A stretch of 33,824 nt of DNA from an uncultured Peptococcaceae bacterium (GTDB taxonomy: Bacteria; Bacillota; Limnochordia; Darwinibacteriales; Darwinibacteriaceae), in contig CALKAR010000257.1 in assembly GCA_937988745.1 (NCBI GenBank), positions 1 to 33,824 on the forward strand, written 5' to 3'. Numbering within the stretch: position 1 is the stretch's first letter; each line of letters starts with the position of its first letter. Position numbers and translations under genes: made by a program. The notes under the pieces were generated by a model. The model ran no database searches. It was not told where the DNA came from and saw only the letters and a program-made list of their open reading frames with translations. Of this stretch, positions 1 through 8,409 are shown in pieces.

Positions 1-50
1 TAAAGGAAACACAAGTGATCGCCACCTTTGTGGGCGGCAGATGCGTATAC

Positions 51-80
51 AAACGCCCGGCCTAAGAGCCGGGCGTTTAA
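51..80. terminator. Bidirectional rho-independent terminator
   Basis: Perfect 11-bp inverted repeat, AAACGCCCGGC at 51-61 and GCCGGGCGTTT at 68-78, with a 6-base loop. On the plus strand it is followed by an AT-rich tail (TTTAATTATTT), so it could end an off-window plus-strand gene. On the minus strand it lies immediately downstream of the RND pump stop codon. The stem is seen directly; use in both directions is inferred. Bases 1-50 show no gene I can support. Confidence 0.85.
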
Positions 81-3000
81 TTATTTGTCGCGCTGTACTA
101 GCGAGTAGACAACCGGAACTACAAACAGAGTGAGGATGGTCGAACTTGTCAGTCCGCCAATCACTGTGACTGCCAATGAACGCTGAAATTCAGCGCCTTC
201 ACCCCATCCAAAAGCGAGCGGTAACAGACCGAGGATGGTAGTGGTTGTGGTCATTAGAATCGGCCGCAAGCGCACCAGACATGCTTCTCGGATAGCTTCT
301 GCGACCCGCGCTCCCTGCCTTCTCCTCTGGTTGATGAAATCAACGAGTACGATCGCGTTGTTGACCACGATTCCGACTAGAACGATCATACCGATCATGG
401 AGATGATGCCTAGATTATTGCCTGTTACCCAGAGTCCAAAGATAGAGCCAATCAGCACCAGCGGAATCGATACCATGACAATCAAAGGCTGGATGAACGA
501 CTCAAATTGGGCAGCCATGACCAGGAACACCAAAACTATGGCCAGGGCAACTGCAAAATAGAGCTCGTCCATCGACTCGTCAATCATCTGCTGCATACCG
601 CCGAGGCGGGCATGGTATCCTGGCGGCAGGTCAAGGTTATCCATAATCCTATGGGCGTGCGCTTTAGCCCACGATAGGTCGTGATCGCCGATGTTTGCAC
701 TTACATTGAGTGTGTACAAGCGGTCCGTCCGCTGTATTGTGGGTGGAATCTCCTCGATTTTCGCGTCCACCACTTCTCCTAAGATAATCGGATGTTCGCC
801 GAATCCAGCTAAGGAAACGGGCGAGGAAACCTGAGCCTTAAGGAGGTCTTCTATTGATTCGAACGTCTGCTGTGGCCGCAGCACAACCGGCAGTGTGCGC
901 CCATCAACGATGATGTCGGTTGCCTTCAGGCCAGATGTGGCGTAGTGGACACCTAGACCTACTTGACCGGCGGTAAACCCTGCCAAGACGCTGCGGGCAG
1001 TATCTACTTCCATGAACAGTCCGGTGCTGGCTTGGCTCCAGCTGTCGTCGATCTCATAAAGACCAGGAATCTTATGGAGCTCAGCTTTGATTTCCTCTCC
1101 GATCTGACTCAAGACAGCCCGATCTTCTCCTCGCAGTTCGATCACCAGCCGTGGCGAAAGAATGCTCGATGCAGAGGTCCCAAACAAGGATGAATCAACA
1201 ACAATCGAGCGGATGACACCTGCGTCCTGCAGCACTTTCCGTACATCATCGGCAATTTCTGCACTGGAGCGTTTGCGGGTTTCAATGGGCTCTAATGGTA
1301 CAGACATGGTGACAACGTTATTAGAGGTTCCTGTCACCAAACTAACAATGTCATTATCACCTTGATCCCCAGCCTGGCTGGCTACACCAGCTACACCAGG
1401 TATGGCAAGTATCTCTTCCTCAAGAGCCATGACCGTTTCTTTGACGGTGTCAATTGTGGTGCCGCCCGGAAGTGTGACGGTTAGACTGAGGAATCCTTCG
1501 TCAAAGTTGGGCAGAAACTCTTCGCCGATATATGGGAAAATGAACAGAGTTGCGACAACTGCTGCGGCGACTGCAATGAATATCACAGCCCGACGCGACA
1601 TGCAAAACTCAAGCATTCGCATATAACGCTTCTGCAGTTTGGACTGTCCTTCTATCTTCTCGGCCAGTCCTGGGGTTCTGCGTAAAAACTTTGATGCCAG
1701 CATGGGCACCAAGGTGATGGCCACTATCAGGGAAGCCACCAGAGAATAGGAGACCGTCAGGCCAAGCTCTTTCAAGAACTGTCCTGCCAAGCTGTCCAGA
1801 AAGATTACCGGAAGGAATACTGCGATTGTAGTAGCTGTGGAGGCGAAAATAGCTGAAGCTATTTCGGAGCTGCCTCTTTCCGCTGCTTCCGCAGGGCCCA
1901 GACCCTGTGAACGGTATCTAAAGATATTTTCCAAAACGACGATGGATGAGTCTACTAACATGCCCACACCTAGGGCAAGTCCTCCCAGTGTCATCAGGTT
2001 CAGAGAAAGGTTAGACAAATAAACCAAGACAAAGCTGGCAATAATTGAAATAGGAATGGACAGGCCGATTACAGCCATGCTTCCTAAATGGCGCAGGAAA
2101 AACCACAGCACTGCAACAGCCAGTATACCGCCGAGCACGATACTGGACATGAGGTTGGAAATCGAGCTTGTAATAAAAGCTGATTGGTCGCTTACCACTG
2201 TGAATTTAAGGTGGGGGTAAGCGTTTTCAATGCGCTGCAGAGTGTCTTTAACGGAGTCGGCGACTCGGACAGTATTGGCGCCACTCTGACGCATCACTTT
2301 AATGATAATCGTATCCTCACCGTTGAAGCGGGTGACTCCCTCAGGTTTTGTCTCAGCAATGGTAATATCGGCTATATCCGAGAGATATGTCAGTGACGGC
2401 ATCAGTCCAGCCAGCCCGAACATGCCCTCACCCTGTTTAAAGCCAATAATTAGATCTTTTAAGTCATCCAGCCCATTTATGCGCCGGCCTGTACGGGTAG
2501 AGTAGCGCATATCACCCTCTGTGACTACACCGCTGGGCACGATAATATTCTGGTATGTAATCAGCTGCTGCAGAATTGCAGGAGAGAGTCCTTGTTCGTG
2601 CAAAAGTTCCGCATCATATAAGACCTGAATCTCCTCGGATGTGGTTCCTAAAAGGCTAACCGAAGCCACACCCTGCAGCTGTTCCAGCTCAGGTTTGAGG
2701 CGCGCAAGTTCATTAGAGAGCTCAAGTTCGCTTAAACCGTCTGCGCTTACCGCAATCATTAAGAGTGGAAGGTCATTAGGATCGATGCGGGCAACCACGG
2801 GGCTGGAGACTTCTGAAGGGAGATTTAAAGCAGCCTGTGCAAGGTTATTGCGGATGTTGTCCAGGGCAGTCAGCATGTCTGTGCCCCAGTCAAACTGAAG
2901 CATGATGGCTGAGATATTCTCCATGCTGTAAGAGTCCTGCCGCCTAACTCCGCTGACCCCTGCCAGCGAGGCTTCTAAGGGAATGGTAATATCCTGCTCG

Positions 3001-3176
3001 ATTACCTCTGCGGATGCACCTGGATATGTAGTTACAACCACCGCATACGGAAGGCTCATATTGGGCAGTAGGTCAATTCCAATGCGTTGAAGTGAAACTA
3101 CACCGAAGATCAGTGCAATGATAACAACGACAGTGACGGCCACGGGCCGCCTGATGGCGATTCTCGATAGATTCAT
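81..3176 (-). CDS. RND-family (HAE1/AcrB-like) efflux transporter
   Basis: A 1031-residue inner-membrane, proton-driven pump of the resistance-nodulation-division superfamily. The usual duplicated architecture is visible: an N-terminal membrane helix (about residues 10-30), a large extracytoplasmic loop (about 30-335), a helix bundle, a second large loop (about 545-850) and a final bundle. The TM4 proton-relay motif reads GMLVDSSIVVLEN. Asp409 is present, but the second Asp of AcrB (D407/D408) is a Ser here, as is common in non-proteobacterial HAE1 members. The open frame extends upstream to 3245, but ATG at 3176 is chosen: it is preceded by AGGAGG nine bases upstream and gives the family N-terminus MNLSRIAIRRPVAV. 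No membrane-fusion or outer-membrane partner gene is adjacent. It is divergent from sleB. The substrate (drug, lipid or surfactant) cannot be told from sequence. Confidence 0.93.
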   Translation of the reverse strand: MNLSRIAIRRPVAVTVVVIIALIFGVVSLQRIGIDLLPNMSLPYAVVVTTYPGASAEVIEQDITIPLEASLAGVSGVRRQDSYSMENISAIMLQFDWGTDMLTALDNIRNNLAQAALNLPSEVSSPVVARIDPNDLPLLMIAVSADGLSELELSNELARLKPELEQLQGVASVSLLGTTSEEIQVLYDAELLHEQGLSPAILQQLITYQNIIVPSGVVTEGDMRYSTRTGRRINGLDDLKDLIIGFKQGEGMFGLAGLMPSLTYLSDIADITIAETKPEGVTRFNGEDTIIIKVMRQSGANTVRVADSVKDTLQRIENAYPHLKFTVVSDQSAFITSSISNLMSSIVLGGILAVAVLWFFLRHLGSMAVIGLSIPISIIASFVLVYLSNLSLNLMTLGGLALGVGMLVDSSIVVLENIFRYRSQGLGPAEAAERGSSEIASAIFASTATTIAVFLPVIFLDSLAGQFLKELGLTVSYSLVASLIVAITLVPMLASKFLRRTPGLAEKIEGQSKLQKRYMRMLEFCMSRRAVIFIAVAAAVVATLFIFPYIGEEFLPNFDEGFLSLTVTLPGGTTIDTVKETVMALEEEILAIPGVAGVASQAGDQGDNDIVSLVTGTSNNVVTMSVPLEPIETRKRSSAEIADDVRKVLQDAGVIRSIVVDSSLFGTSASSILSPRLVIELRGEDRAVLSQIGEEIKAELHKIPGLYEIDDSWSQASTGLFMEVDTARSVLAGFTAGQVGLGVHYATSGLKATDIIVDGRTLPVVLRPQQTFESIEDLLKAQVSSPVSLAGFGEHPIILGEVVDAKIEEIPPTIQRTDRLYTLNVSANIGDHDLSWAKAHAHRIMDNLDLPPGYHARLGGMQQMIDESMDELYFAVALAIVLVFLVMAAQFESFIQPLIVMVSIPLVLIGSIFGLWVTGNNLGIISMIGMIVLVGIVVNNAIVLVDFINQRRRQGARVAEAIREACLVRLRPILMTTTTTILGLLPLAFGWGEGAEFQRSLAVTVIGGLTSSTILTLFVVPVVYSLVQRDK

Positions 3177-3270
3177 TGGTGAGTGCCTCCTAAGGTAATT
3201 CAAATACCAAACTAATTTCTCTTGTGGTAGAGCGTTCTCCTGCATCAGAGTTTAGAATAAGGGTGGTACC

Positions 3271-3780
3271 ATGGGAAATTGGCGGAAATATCTGCCCTTT
3301 ATCGTCCTAGTGTTGATCATCTTGGGAGCTGCTGCCGTGAATCTGTGGCGCATTTCCCAAAAACCGAAGGAGTTAGCGGAAGAAAAGGGAGAAATTCAGG
3401 ATGCCAAGTCTTGGCGCTTGTCTCTCAGTGAAACAGAATTAGACCTGTTGGCCCGCGTTGTACATGCCGAGGCAAGAGGCGAGCCGTACGAAGGGCAGGT
3501 AGCTGTAGCCGCGGTGATTATCAACCGGGTGCTGCATCCTGAGTTTCCCAATACGATTTCTGGTGTGGTGTATGAGCCCCTTGCGTTTCAAGTCGTGGCT
3601 AACGGACAGGTCAATCAGCCAGCCAGCGAAGAGGCCATCCGGGCAGCCCACGACGCCCTCAATGGGTTTGATCCCACTGGGGGTGCCATTTACTTCTATA
3701 ACCCCGCAAAAACTTCCAGTGCCTGGATTAGAAGTCGCCCAGTTGTGAAAACTATAGGCAAACACGTTTTTGCTGCATAG
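3271..3780 (+). CDS. sleB: Spore cortex-lytic enzyme SleB-type cell wall hydrolase
   Basis: A 169-residue protein with an N-terminal membrane anchor or uncleaved signal (about residues 7-25) followed by a Hydrolase_2 (SleB/CwlJ) catalytic domain from about 50 to the end. Hallmarks are LLARVVHAEARGEPYEGQVAVAAV with the catalytic-type Glu in HAEARGE, INRVLHPEFP, and the C-terminal AIYFYNPAK segment. This family hydrolyses muramic-delta-lactam-containing cortex peptidoglycan during germination. Bacillus SleB is longer because it carries an N-terminal peptidoglycan-binding domain, which is missing here. The start ATG has AAGGGTGG upstream. ypeB follows directly, the known sleB-ypeB arrangement in which each protein is needed for the other's stability. 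That pairing favours SleB over CwlJ. I could not assign a convincing sigma-G promoter in 3181-3270. Confidence 0.9.
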   Translation: MGNWRKYLPFIVLVLIILGAAAVNLWRISQKPKELAEEKGEIQDAKSWRLSLSETELDLLARVVHAEARGEPYEGQVAVAAVIINRVLHPEFPNTISGVVYEPLAFQVVANGQVNQPASEEAIRAAHDALNGFDPTGGAIYFYNPAKTSSAWIRSRPVVKTIGKHVFAA

Positions 3781-3790
3781 GGGTGATAGG

Positions 3791-5101
3791 GTGAAACGCT
3801 GGCTCGGACGCAGCTTTACACGTATAGTTTTCGCTTTGAGCCTGCTTGTTTTGGGGTTCGCCTTGGGACAATTCTATCTGCAGAAAGCTTATCAACAGCA
3901 GATGGAAGCTAGTTATAGGAGGGCGCTGCGAGAGTTTGGCGTGCATTTGACCGCGCTCGGCCAGGAATTGGGAAAAGCTCGTTTGGTTTCAGCCCCTGAA
4001 CAGACTGCAGTGATGGCAGCTAATATGCGGAGCAGCATTCAAGCCGCGCAAGCTAACCTAGGCCAACTGCCGTTGGGAGAGGTAGATTTAGGGCGTATTG
4101 AACAGATAATGTGGGAATGTTACCGTTCTTCATATGCATATGGACAAGGCAACCTGTCTTCAGAAGCCCTGCAGACCCTTTATGAACAGATCACCAGCTT
4201 AAGCCATGAGGTAAGGAGTCTGCTTGTAGAAAAGGAGTTGGAGCCGACTTGGGTCTCTTGGAATCGCTACTTTGCCACCTCACTTACCTTTTCTGAGTCG
4301 ATTGTCACAGCTCTCAGCAACATCAATGCCAGTTTAGAAGAGTTAGATGGAGACCTAGTAGGACTTCCTCGCAGAGTACAGGGCAGTATTACGGGAGATG
4401 AGATCAGCGGTGAACAAGCTGTGCAGATAGCGCGGGAATTCAGCGGCCGAAATGATTGGGAGTTTGAGGTGATCAATGAGCGGGAAGGTGATATTCCTGC
4501 TTTCACTGTAGAAGGACGGGGAGCAGGACAGGATTCCATTACGCTGGAGGTTTCTCGCAAAGGCGGTTTGGTTTTGTGGATGATCAGCTCCCAGGCGGTC
4601 ACAGCCAGCAATCTCAGTACGAATCAGATGGCTGATGTTGCTCGGCAATTTCTCAGAGAACGAGGTTTCCCTGAGGTACATGCGACAGATGTACAGGTTC
4701 TGCAGAATAGGGCTACATTTACTTTTGTACCTGTGGTTGGAGGGCTCTTGCGATATGCTGAACCGCTCAAGGTGCAGGTCAGTGCTTCCGATGGGCAGAT
4801 CTTAGGGTTTCAGGGAGTTCTCTATTATTTAGCTAGAGGACGTGCAGCAGCGGAGGAGCAGAGCAACAATGATGCTCTGCCCCAGGTGGCGCTGGAAGAA
4901 AAGGATGTAAAGAGCCGCATCAATGCACAGGCAGTGGTCTTGGATCATAAATTAGCCTTGGTTCCAAATGAGCTGGACGAAGAAGTCTTAACACATCGTC
5001 TAGGTGTGCAGCTTGGTGATGATTATTACCTTGTCTACATTAATGATCAGTCGGGACGGGAAGAGAGAATTGTCCCTGTAAGTTCCCCTGATTTTTTCTA
5101 A
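3791..5101 (+). CDS. ypeB: Germination protein YpeB
   Basis: A 436-residue protein that partners SleB in the spore inner membrane and cortex region. A single N-terminal membrane helix (VFALSLLVLGFALGQFYL) is followed by an alpha-helical N-terminal region and C-terminal PepSY-like repeats (for example segments starting SGEQAVQIAREFSG and NQMADVARQFL). The length matches the Bacillus protein (about 450). The frame opens at an ATG at 3770 inside sleB, but GTG at 3791 is preferred because AGGGGTGA sits just upstream and it yields a normal VKRWLG start. The gap to sleB is 10 bases, so the two are co-transcribed. The stop codon overlaps that of the convergent dnaE gene by 4 bases (CTAA, 5098-5101). 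Confidence 0.9.
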   Translation: MKRWLGRSFTRIVFALSLLVLGFALGQFYLQKAYQQQMEASYRRALREFGVHLTALGQELGKARLVSAPEQTAVMAANMRSSIQAAQANLGQLPLGEVDLGRIEQIMWECYRSSYAYGQGNLSSEALQTLYEQITSLSHEVRSLLVEKELEPTWVSWNRYFATSLTFSESIVTALSNINASLEELDGDLVGLPRRVQGSITGDEISGEQAVQIAREFSGRNDWEFEVINEREGDIPAFTVEGRGAGQDSITLEVSRKGGLVLWMISSQAVTASNLSTNQMADVARQFLRERGFPEVHATDVQVLQNRATFTFVPVVGGLLRYAEPLKVQVSASDGQILGFQGVLYYLARGRAAAEEQSNNDALPQVALEEKDVKSRINAQAVVLDHKLALVPNELDEEVLTHRLGVQLGDDYYLVYINDQSGREERIVPVSSPDFF

Positions 5102-8100
5102 AGGGTGAGAGGCATAATTCTGTGAGCCACAATGCTGGTAATCTCATTTTCATCCCGCTGAGAGATTTCCCCTGTGATTTTCAGCAGAGGACAGTTGAAC
5201 AGCACCTCTGCATACCGTTTGTATACATTCTCGAAGATAGTCACATCGATCAGTCCAAACTCATCTTCGAGAGTGAGAAACACCACCGTTTTTCCACTGC
5301 GGGTGGGAGGCCGATGCGGCCGGATCACAAGTCCAGCAGTCTGCACTCGGCCTTCTTTCTGCGCCGTCACTTCTCTGCTGGTCAGCACTGTCTTGGGAAG
5401 TTTAGAACGGAAAAACTCCATGATGTGGTGTTCCGCCGAAAGCGAGAGCACCTGGTATTCTCTAATCCAGCGCTCTAAGGCTGGAAAATCCGGCATGGCA
5501 GGCTGTACCGGTGACTCGAGAAAGAGACTGCCCTGTTTATTCTGGGAGTAAGTGGGCACACACCACAGCAGATGACGGCGGTTGGTAGAGAACCTATCAA
5601 AGGCTCCTCCTAAGATCAGGTTTTCTGTCACATCTCGGCCCACCGTGGTGCGGTAGATGAAATCTTCTAAAGAGCTAAAAGGAGCTCGCTGCCGCTCAGA
5701 GATGATCGATTCTAGGAAAGCTTTTTCCATGCCCTTCACCTGCTTCAATCCTATACGGATCGTTTTTTCATCGGCAATGAAGTCGATTTCGCTCTCGTTA
5801 ATGTCAAGGGGCAGTATCTTGATTCCTCGCTGTCTGGCCTGCACGCAGAGAGTGTTGGGAGGATAAAACCCCATGGGCTGCTGATTGAGAAGCGCTGCGT
5901 AAAACTGAGCTGGGTAGTGTTCTAAGAGATATGCAGTGCGGTAGGCTGTGTCGGCGAATGCGGCCGCATGAGCCTCGCTGAAGCCATATCCGGCATAACC
6001 GACGATATATGAGAAGATTTCCTCAGCCACATTGAGTTCTACACCGTTAGCCACTGCTTTGGCGATAAACTCCTTCCCGATTTTCTCCATTTCTGTTTGA
6101 GAACGAAAACTAGTCATCGCTCGGCGCAGCCGATCGGATTCCCCTGGTGTAAATCCAGCAATTTCAGTGGCGATCTCAATGACCTGTTCTTGATACAAGA
6201 CTACTCCATAGGTCTTGGCAAGGATTTTGCGCAGTTTAGGGTGAATATAGGTTGTCTCTTCTAACCCCCGCCGCCGGGCTATAAATGGTTCTACCATATC
6301 GCCTTTAATGGGCCCAGGCCGGATCAAGGCCACACTAGCTACTATATCTTCAAAAACTTCCGAACCTAGGCGGGACTGGAGGGCGCGCTGCGCCGGGCTT
6401 TCCAGCTGAAAGACTCCGACAGTCGATCCGGTTTGGAGGCGGGCATAGGTCTCTGGATCATCATGGGGAATCTTTTCATAGGCAAACCCTTTACTCTTCA
6501 GCTGTTTTTCCACATCAGATACAGCCGATAAAGTACGGAGTGAAAGCAGGTCAATTTTAATCAGGCCCAGATCTTCGATGGTGTTTTTATCGAATTGAGT
6601 AATCAGCACCCCTTTGGCAGAAGGCTGCAGGGGTGTTACATTTGTCAGCGGCTGAGCGCTGATCACAAGACCTCCTAGATGGGTGCCGATATGGCGGGGA
6701 TAGCCGGCCACTGCTGCACAGTAATCGAGGAGGCGGGCGTACTTAGGATGATTTAGGGGATGCCTCCGCAGCTCTGGCAGGCGCTGCAGAAGAGAACGGA
6801 TACCATCTGCCGGACAGTGAGTAATGTTCTTAGTGAGCTGTGAAAGTTCCGCTGGTGTATAGCCAAAGGCCCGCCCAAAGTCTCGCAGAGCAGATCGGGC
6901 GTGATAGGTCTGAAACATGCAGACAGAAGCGACATGATTCTTTCCATAGCGCTGATAAACATAGTCTGCAATTTCATCGCGGAAGCGGGCATCAAAGTCA
7001 ATGTCAATATCAGGTTTTTGAGCTCGCTCTAAACTTAAAAAGCGCTCAAATAAAAGACCACGGTCAAAAGCATCGACATTAGTTATTCCTAGACAGTAAG
7101 CCACAACCGAGTCAGCAGCGGAACCTCGTCCCGCATAGCGGATTCCTCTTTTTTGGGCATAACGCACAATATCCCACACTACAAGAAAATAATCGGCTAC
7201 ATCGAGGGTACTAATGATGTCCAGCTCGTGGTTAATGCGTTCTTCCAGCTCTTTCGTGATCTTTTCATAACGCCGGCGGGCGCCTTCCCAAGTAAGCTGC
7301 TTGAGAAGTTCTTTTGCAGCTTGAGGATCTTGATCCGGTAGGAATCTAGGGAAAAGGTTTGTACCTAACTTAAGAGCGGGGCTGCATCGTTCTGCAATCT
7401 CTAAAGTAGCAGCCAGGGCTTGAGGATAGGCGCTAAAGCGCGCGGCCATTTCTGCTTGGCAGGCGAAATAATTTTCTGCATTGAAAGGCCGTTCAGGATG
7501 GATGTCAGCCAGTTTAGTCTGTGTGCGGGTACAGACTAACAGATCATGGACAGGAAAGTTTTCTTTGTTGAGGTAATGCACATTATTAGTGGCAACGAGA
7601 GGAATCTTTGAGCTTTCATGCAGAGCTGCCAGTCCTTCTAAGAGGAGTTTTGTGTGCGGCAAGTAAGACTGGATCATTTCGAGATAGACCTGCTCCCGCC
7701 CAAAGATTTCTACTAAACGCTGCAGCTCAGCTTGAGCTTGTTCTGGATTGCGGCGGAGAATTGCTTGACTGATGCGCGAGCGCCTGCAGCCGCTTAGTAC
7801 AATTATTCCTTCGTTGTGTTCAGCTAGTGCTTCCCAATGAACACGGCATGAACCATGGGGTTCGCGGGCGTAACCCTTCGTGAGGATCTGACAGATGTTC
7901 GCATAACCTTGACTGTTCTCTGCCAGCAGAGTGAGGTGTGTATCATCTTCTAGAGTGATTTCCACCCCTTGGATGGGCTTGATGCCCAGTTCTGCCGCTG
8001 TTTTGTGAAATTCTACTGCACCGCTCACATTGTTATGGTCTGTGAGAGCCATTGCGGGCATTTCTAGGCGCGCTGCTTCTTCTAGATAGGCAGTAATAGA

Positions 8101-8154
8101 TGATGCCCCATCGAGCATGGAATATTGGGAATGGACATGCAGGTGAATAAACAC
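5098..8154 (-). CDS. dnaE: DNA polymerase III alpha subunit, short DnaE2/ImuC-like form
   Basis: A C-family DNA polymerase of 1018 residues. An N-terminal PHP domain starts FIHLHVHSQYSMLDG and keeps LTDHNN and GVEI. The polymerase core has GRGSAADS (342-349), PDIDIDF (381-387; Asp382 and Asp384) and the third acidic residue in LIKIDLLSLRTL (Asp535). Helix-hairpin-helix and OB-fold segments follow, and the protein ends about 100 residues short of replicative Bacillus or E. coli DnaE. Short C-family enzymes next to an ImuB-type gene are error-prone ImuC/DnaE2 polymerases in other phyla. The operon context and the LexA boxes upstream suggest the same role. Start is GTG at 8154 with AAAGGAGT upstream. 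It is the last gene of the cassette, 21 bases after the DUF6504-like gene. Polymerase identity is certain; the translesion role is inferred, and a second replicative dnaE is expected elsewhere. Confidence 0.92.
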   Translation of the reverse strand: MFIHLHVHSQYSMLDGASSITAYLEEAARLEMPAMALTDHNNVSGAVEFHKTAAELGIKPIQGVEITLEDDTHLTLLAENSQGYANICQILTKGYAREPHGSCRVHWEALAEHNEGIIVLSGCRRSRISQAILRRNPEQAQAELQRLVEIFGREQVYLEMIQSYLPHTKLLLEGLAALHESSKIPLVATNNVHYLNKENFPVHDLLVCTRTQTKLADIHPERPFNAENYFACQAEMAARFSAYPQALAATLEIAERCSPALKLGTNLFPRFLPDQDPQAAKELLKQLTWEGARRRYEKITKELEERINHELDIISTLDVADYFLVVWDIVRYAQKRGIRYAGRGSAADSVVAYCLGITNVDAFDRGLLFERFLSLERAQKPDIDIDFDARFRDEIADYVYQRYGKNHVASVCMFQTYHARSALRDFGRAFGYTPAELSQLTKNITHCPADGIRSLLQRLPELRRHPLNHPKYARLLDYCAAVAGYPRHIGTHLGGLVISAQPLTNVTPLQPSAKGVLITQFDKNTIEDLGLIKIDLLSLRTLSAVSDVEKQLKSKGFAYEKIPHDDPETYARLQTGSTVGVFQLESPAQRALQSRLGSEVFEDIVASVALIRPGPIKGDMVEPFIARRRGLEETTYIHPKLRKILAKTYGVVLYQEQVIEIATEIAGFTPGESDRLRRAMTSFRSQTEMEKIGKEFIAKAVANGVELNVAEEIFSYIVGYAGYGFSEAHAAAFADTAYRTAYLLEHYPAQFYAALLNQQPMGFYPPNTLCVQARQRGIKILPLDINESEIDFIADEKTIRIGLKQVKGMEKAFLESIISERQRAPFSSLEDFIYRTTVGRDVTENLILGGAFDRFSTNRRHLLWCVPTYSQNKQGSLFLESPVQPAMPDFPALERWIREYQVLSLSAEHHIMEFFRSKLPKTVLTSREVTAQKEGRVQTAGLVIRPHRPPTRSGKTVVFLTLEDEFGLIDVTIFENVYKRYAEVLFNCPLLKITGEISQRDENEITSIVAHRIMPLTL

Positions 8155-8175
8155 CCCGCTTCACTCCTTTAAATT

Positions 8176-8409
8176 CTAGAGGCGGTAGAGGATCCAGCGA
8201 TCATTGTGGGGCATGTAATGGAGTTCATTTAATCCATAATCGGTCACCACTTGATAAACTACGCGCTCCGGTTCTCCTAACCACCACTGGCCAACCTCAC
8301 GCCAGTACTCTTGAATATAGCGAACAAAAAACGGTTTTTGGAAGAAAAACCGACAGGGAAAACCATTTTCCAGCATGACTTCTACTGGTTTATTGATGAG
8401 TTTGCTCAT
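8176..8409 (-). CDS. Small DUF6504-like protein of the mutasome cassette
   Basis: A 77-residue acidic and aromatic-rich protein with no signal peptide or membrane segment. The central pattern (residues in YIQEYWREVGQWWLGEPERV, then LNELHYMPHNDRWILYRL) resembles the small DUF6504 family as I remember it, which occurs beside ImuB and DnaE2 genes in other phyla. The ATG at 8409 follows the stop codon of the imuB-like gene with no gap (TAAATG), so translation is almost certainly coupled. dnaE follows after 21 bases. The biochemical function is unknown. Position in the operon suggests an accessory or bridging subunit of the polymerase complex. The family assignment is from memory of the motif. Confidence 0.68.
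   Translation of the reverse strand: MSKLINKPVEVMLENGFPCRFFFQKPFFVRYIQEYWREVGQWWLGEPERVVYQVVTDYGLNELHYMPHNDRWILYRL

Noticed and set aside
1..50. Possible 3' end of an upstream plus-strand gene (TAA at base 1)
   Set aside because: A stop codon at the first base cannot be tied to any coding frame without the preceding sequence.
3181..3270. Sigma-G promoter before sleB
   Set aside because: Expected from the family, but no pair of -35/-10 elements with correct spacing was convincing by eye.
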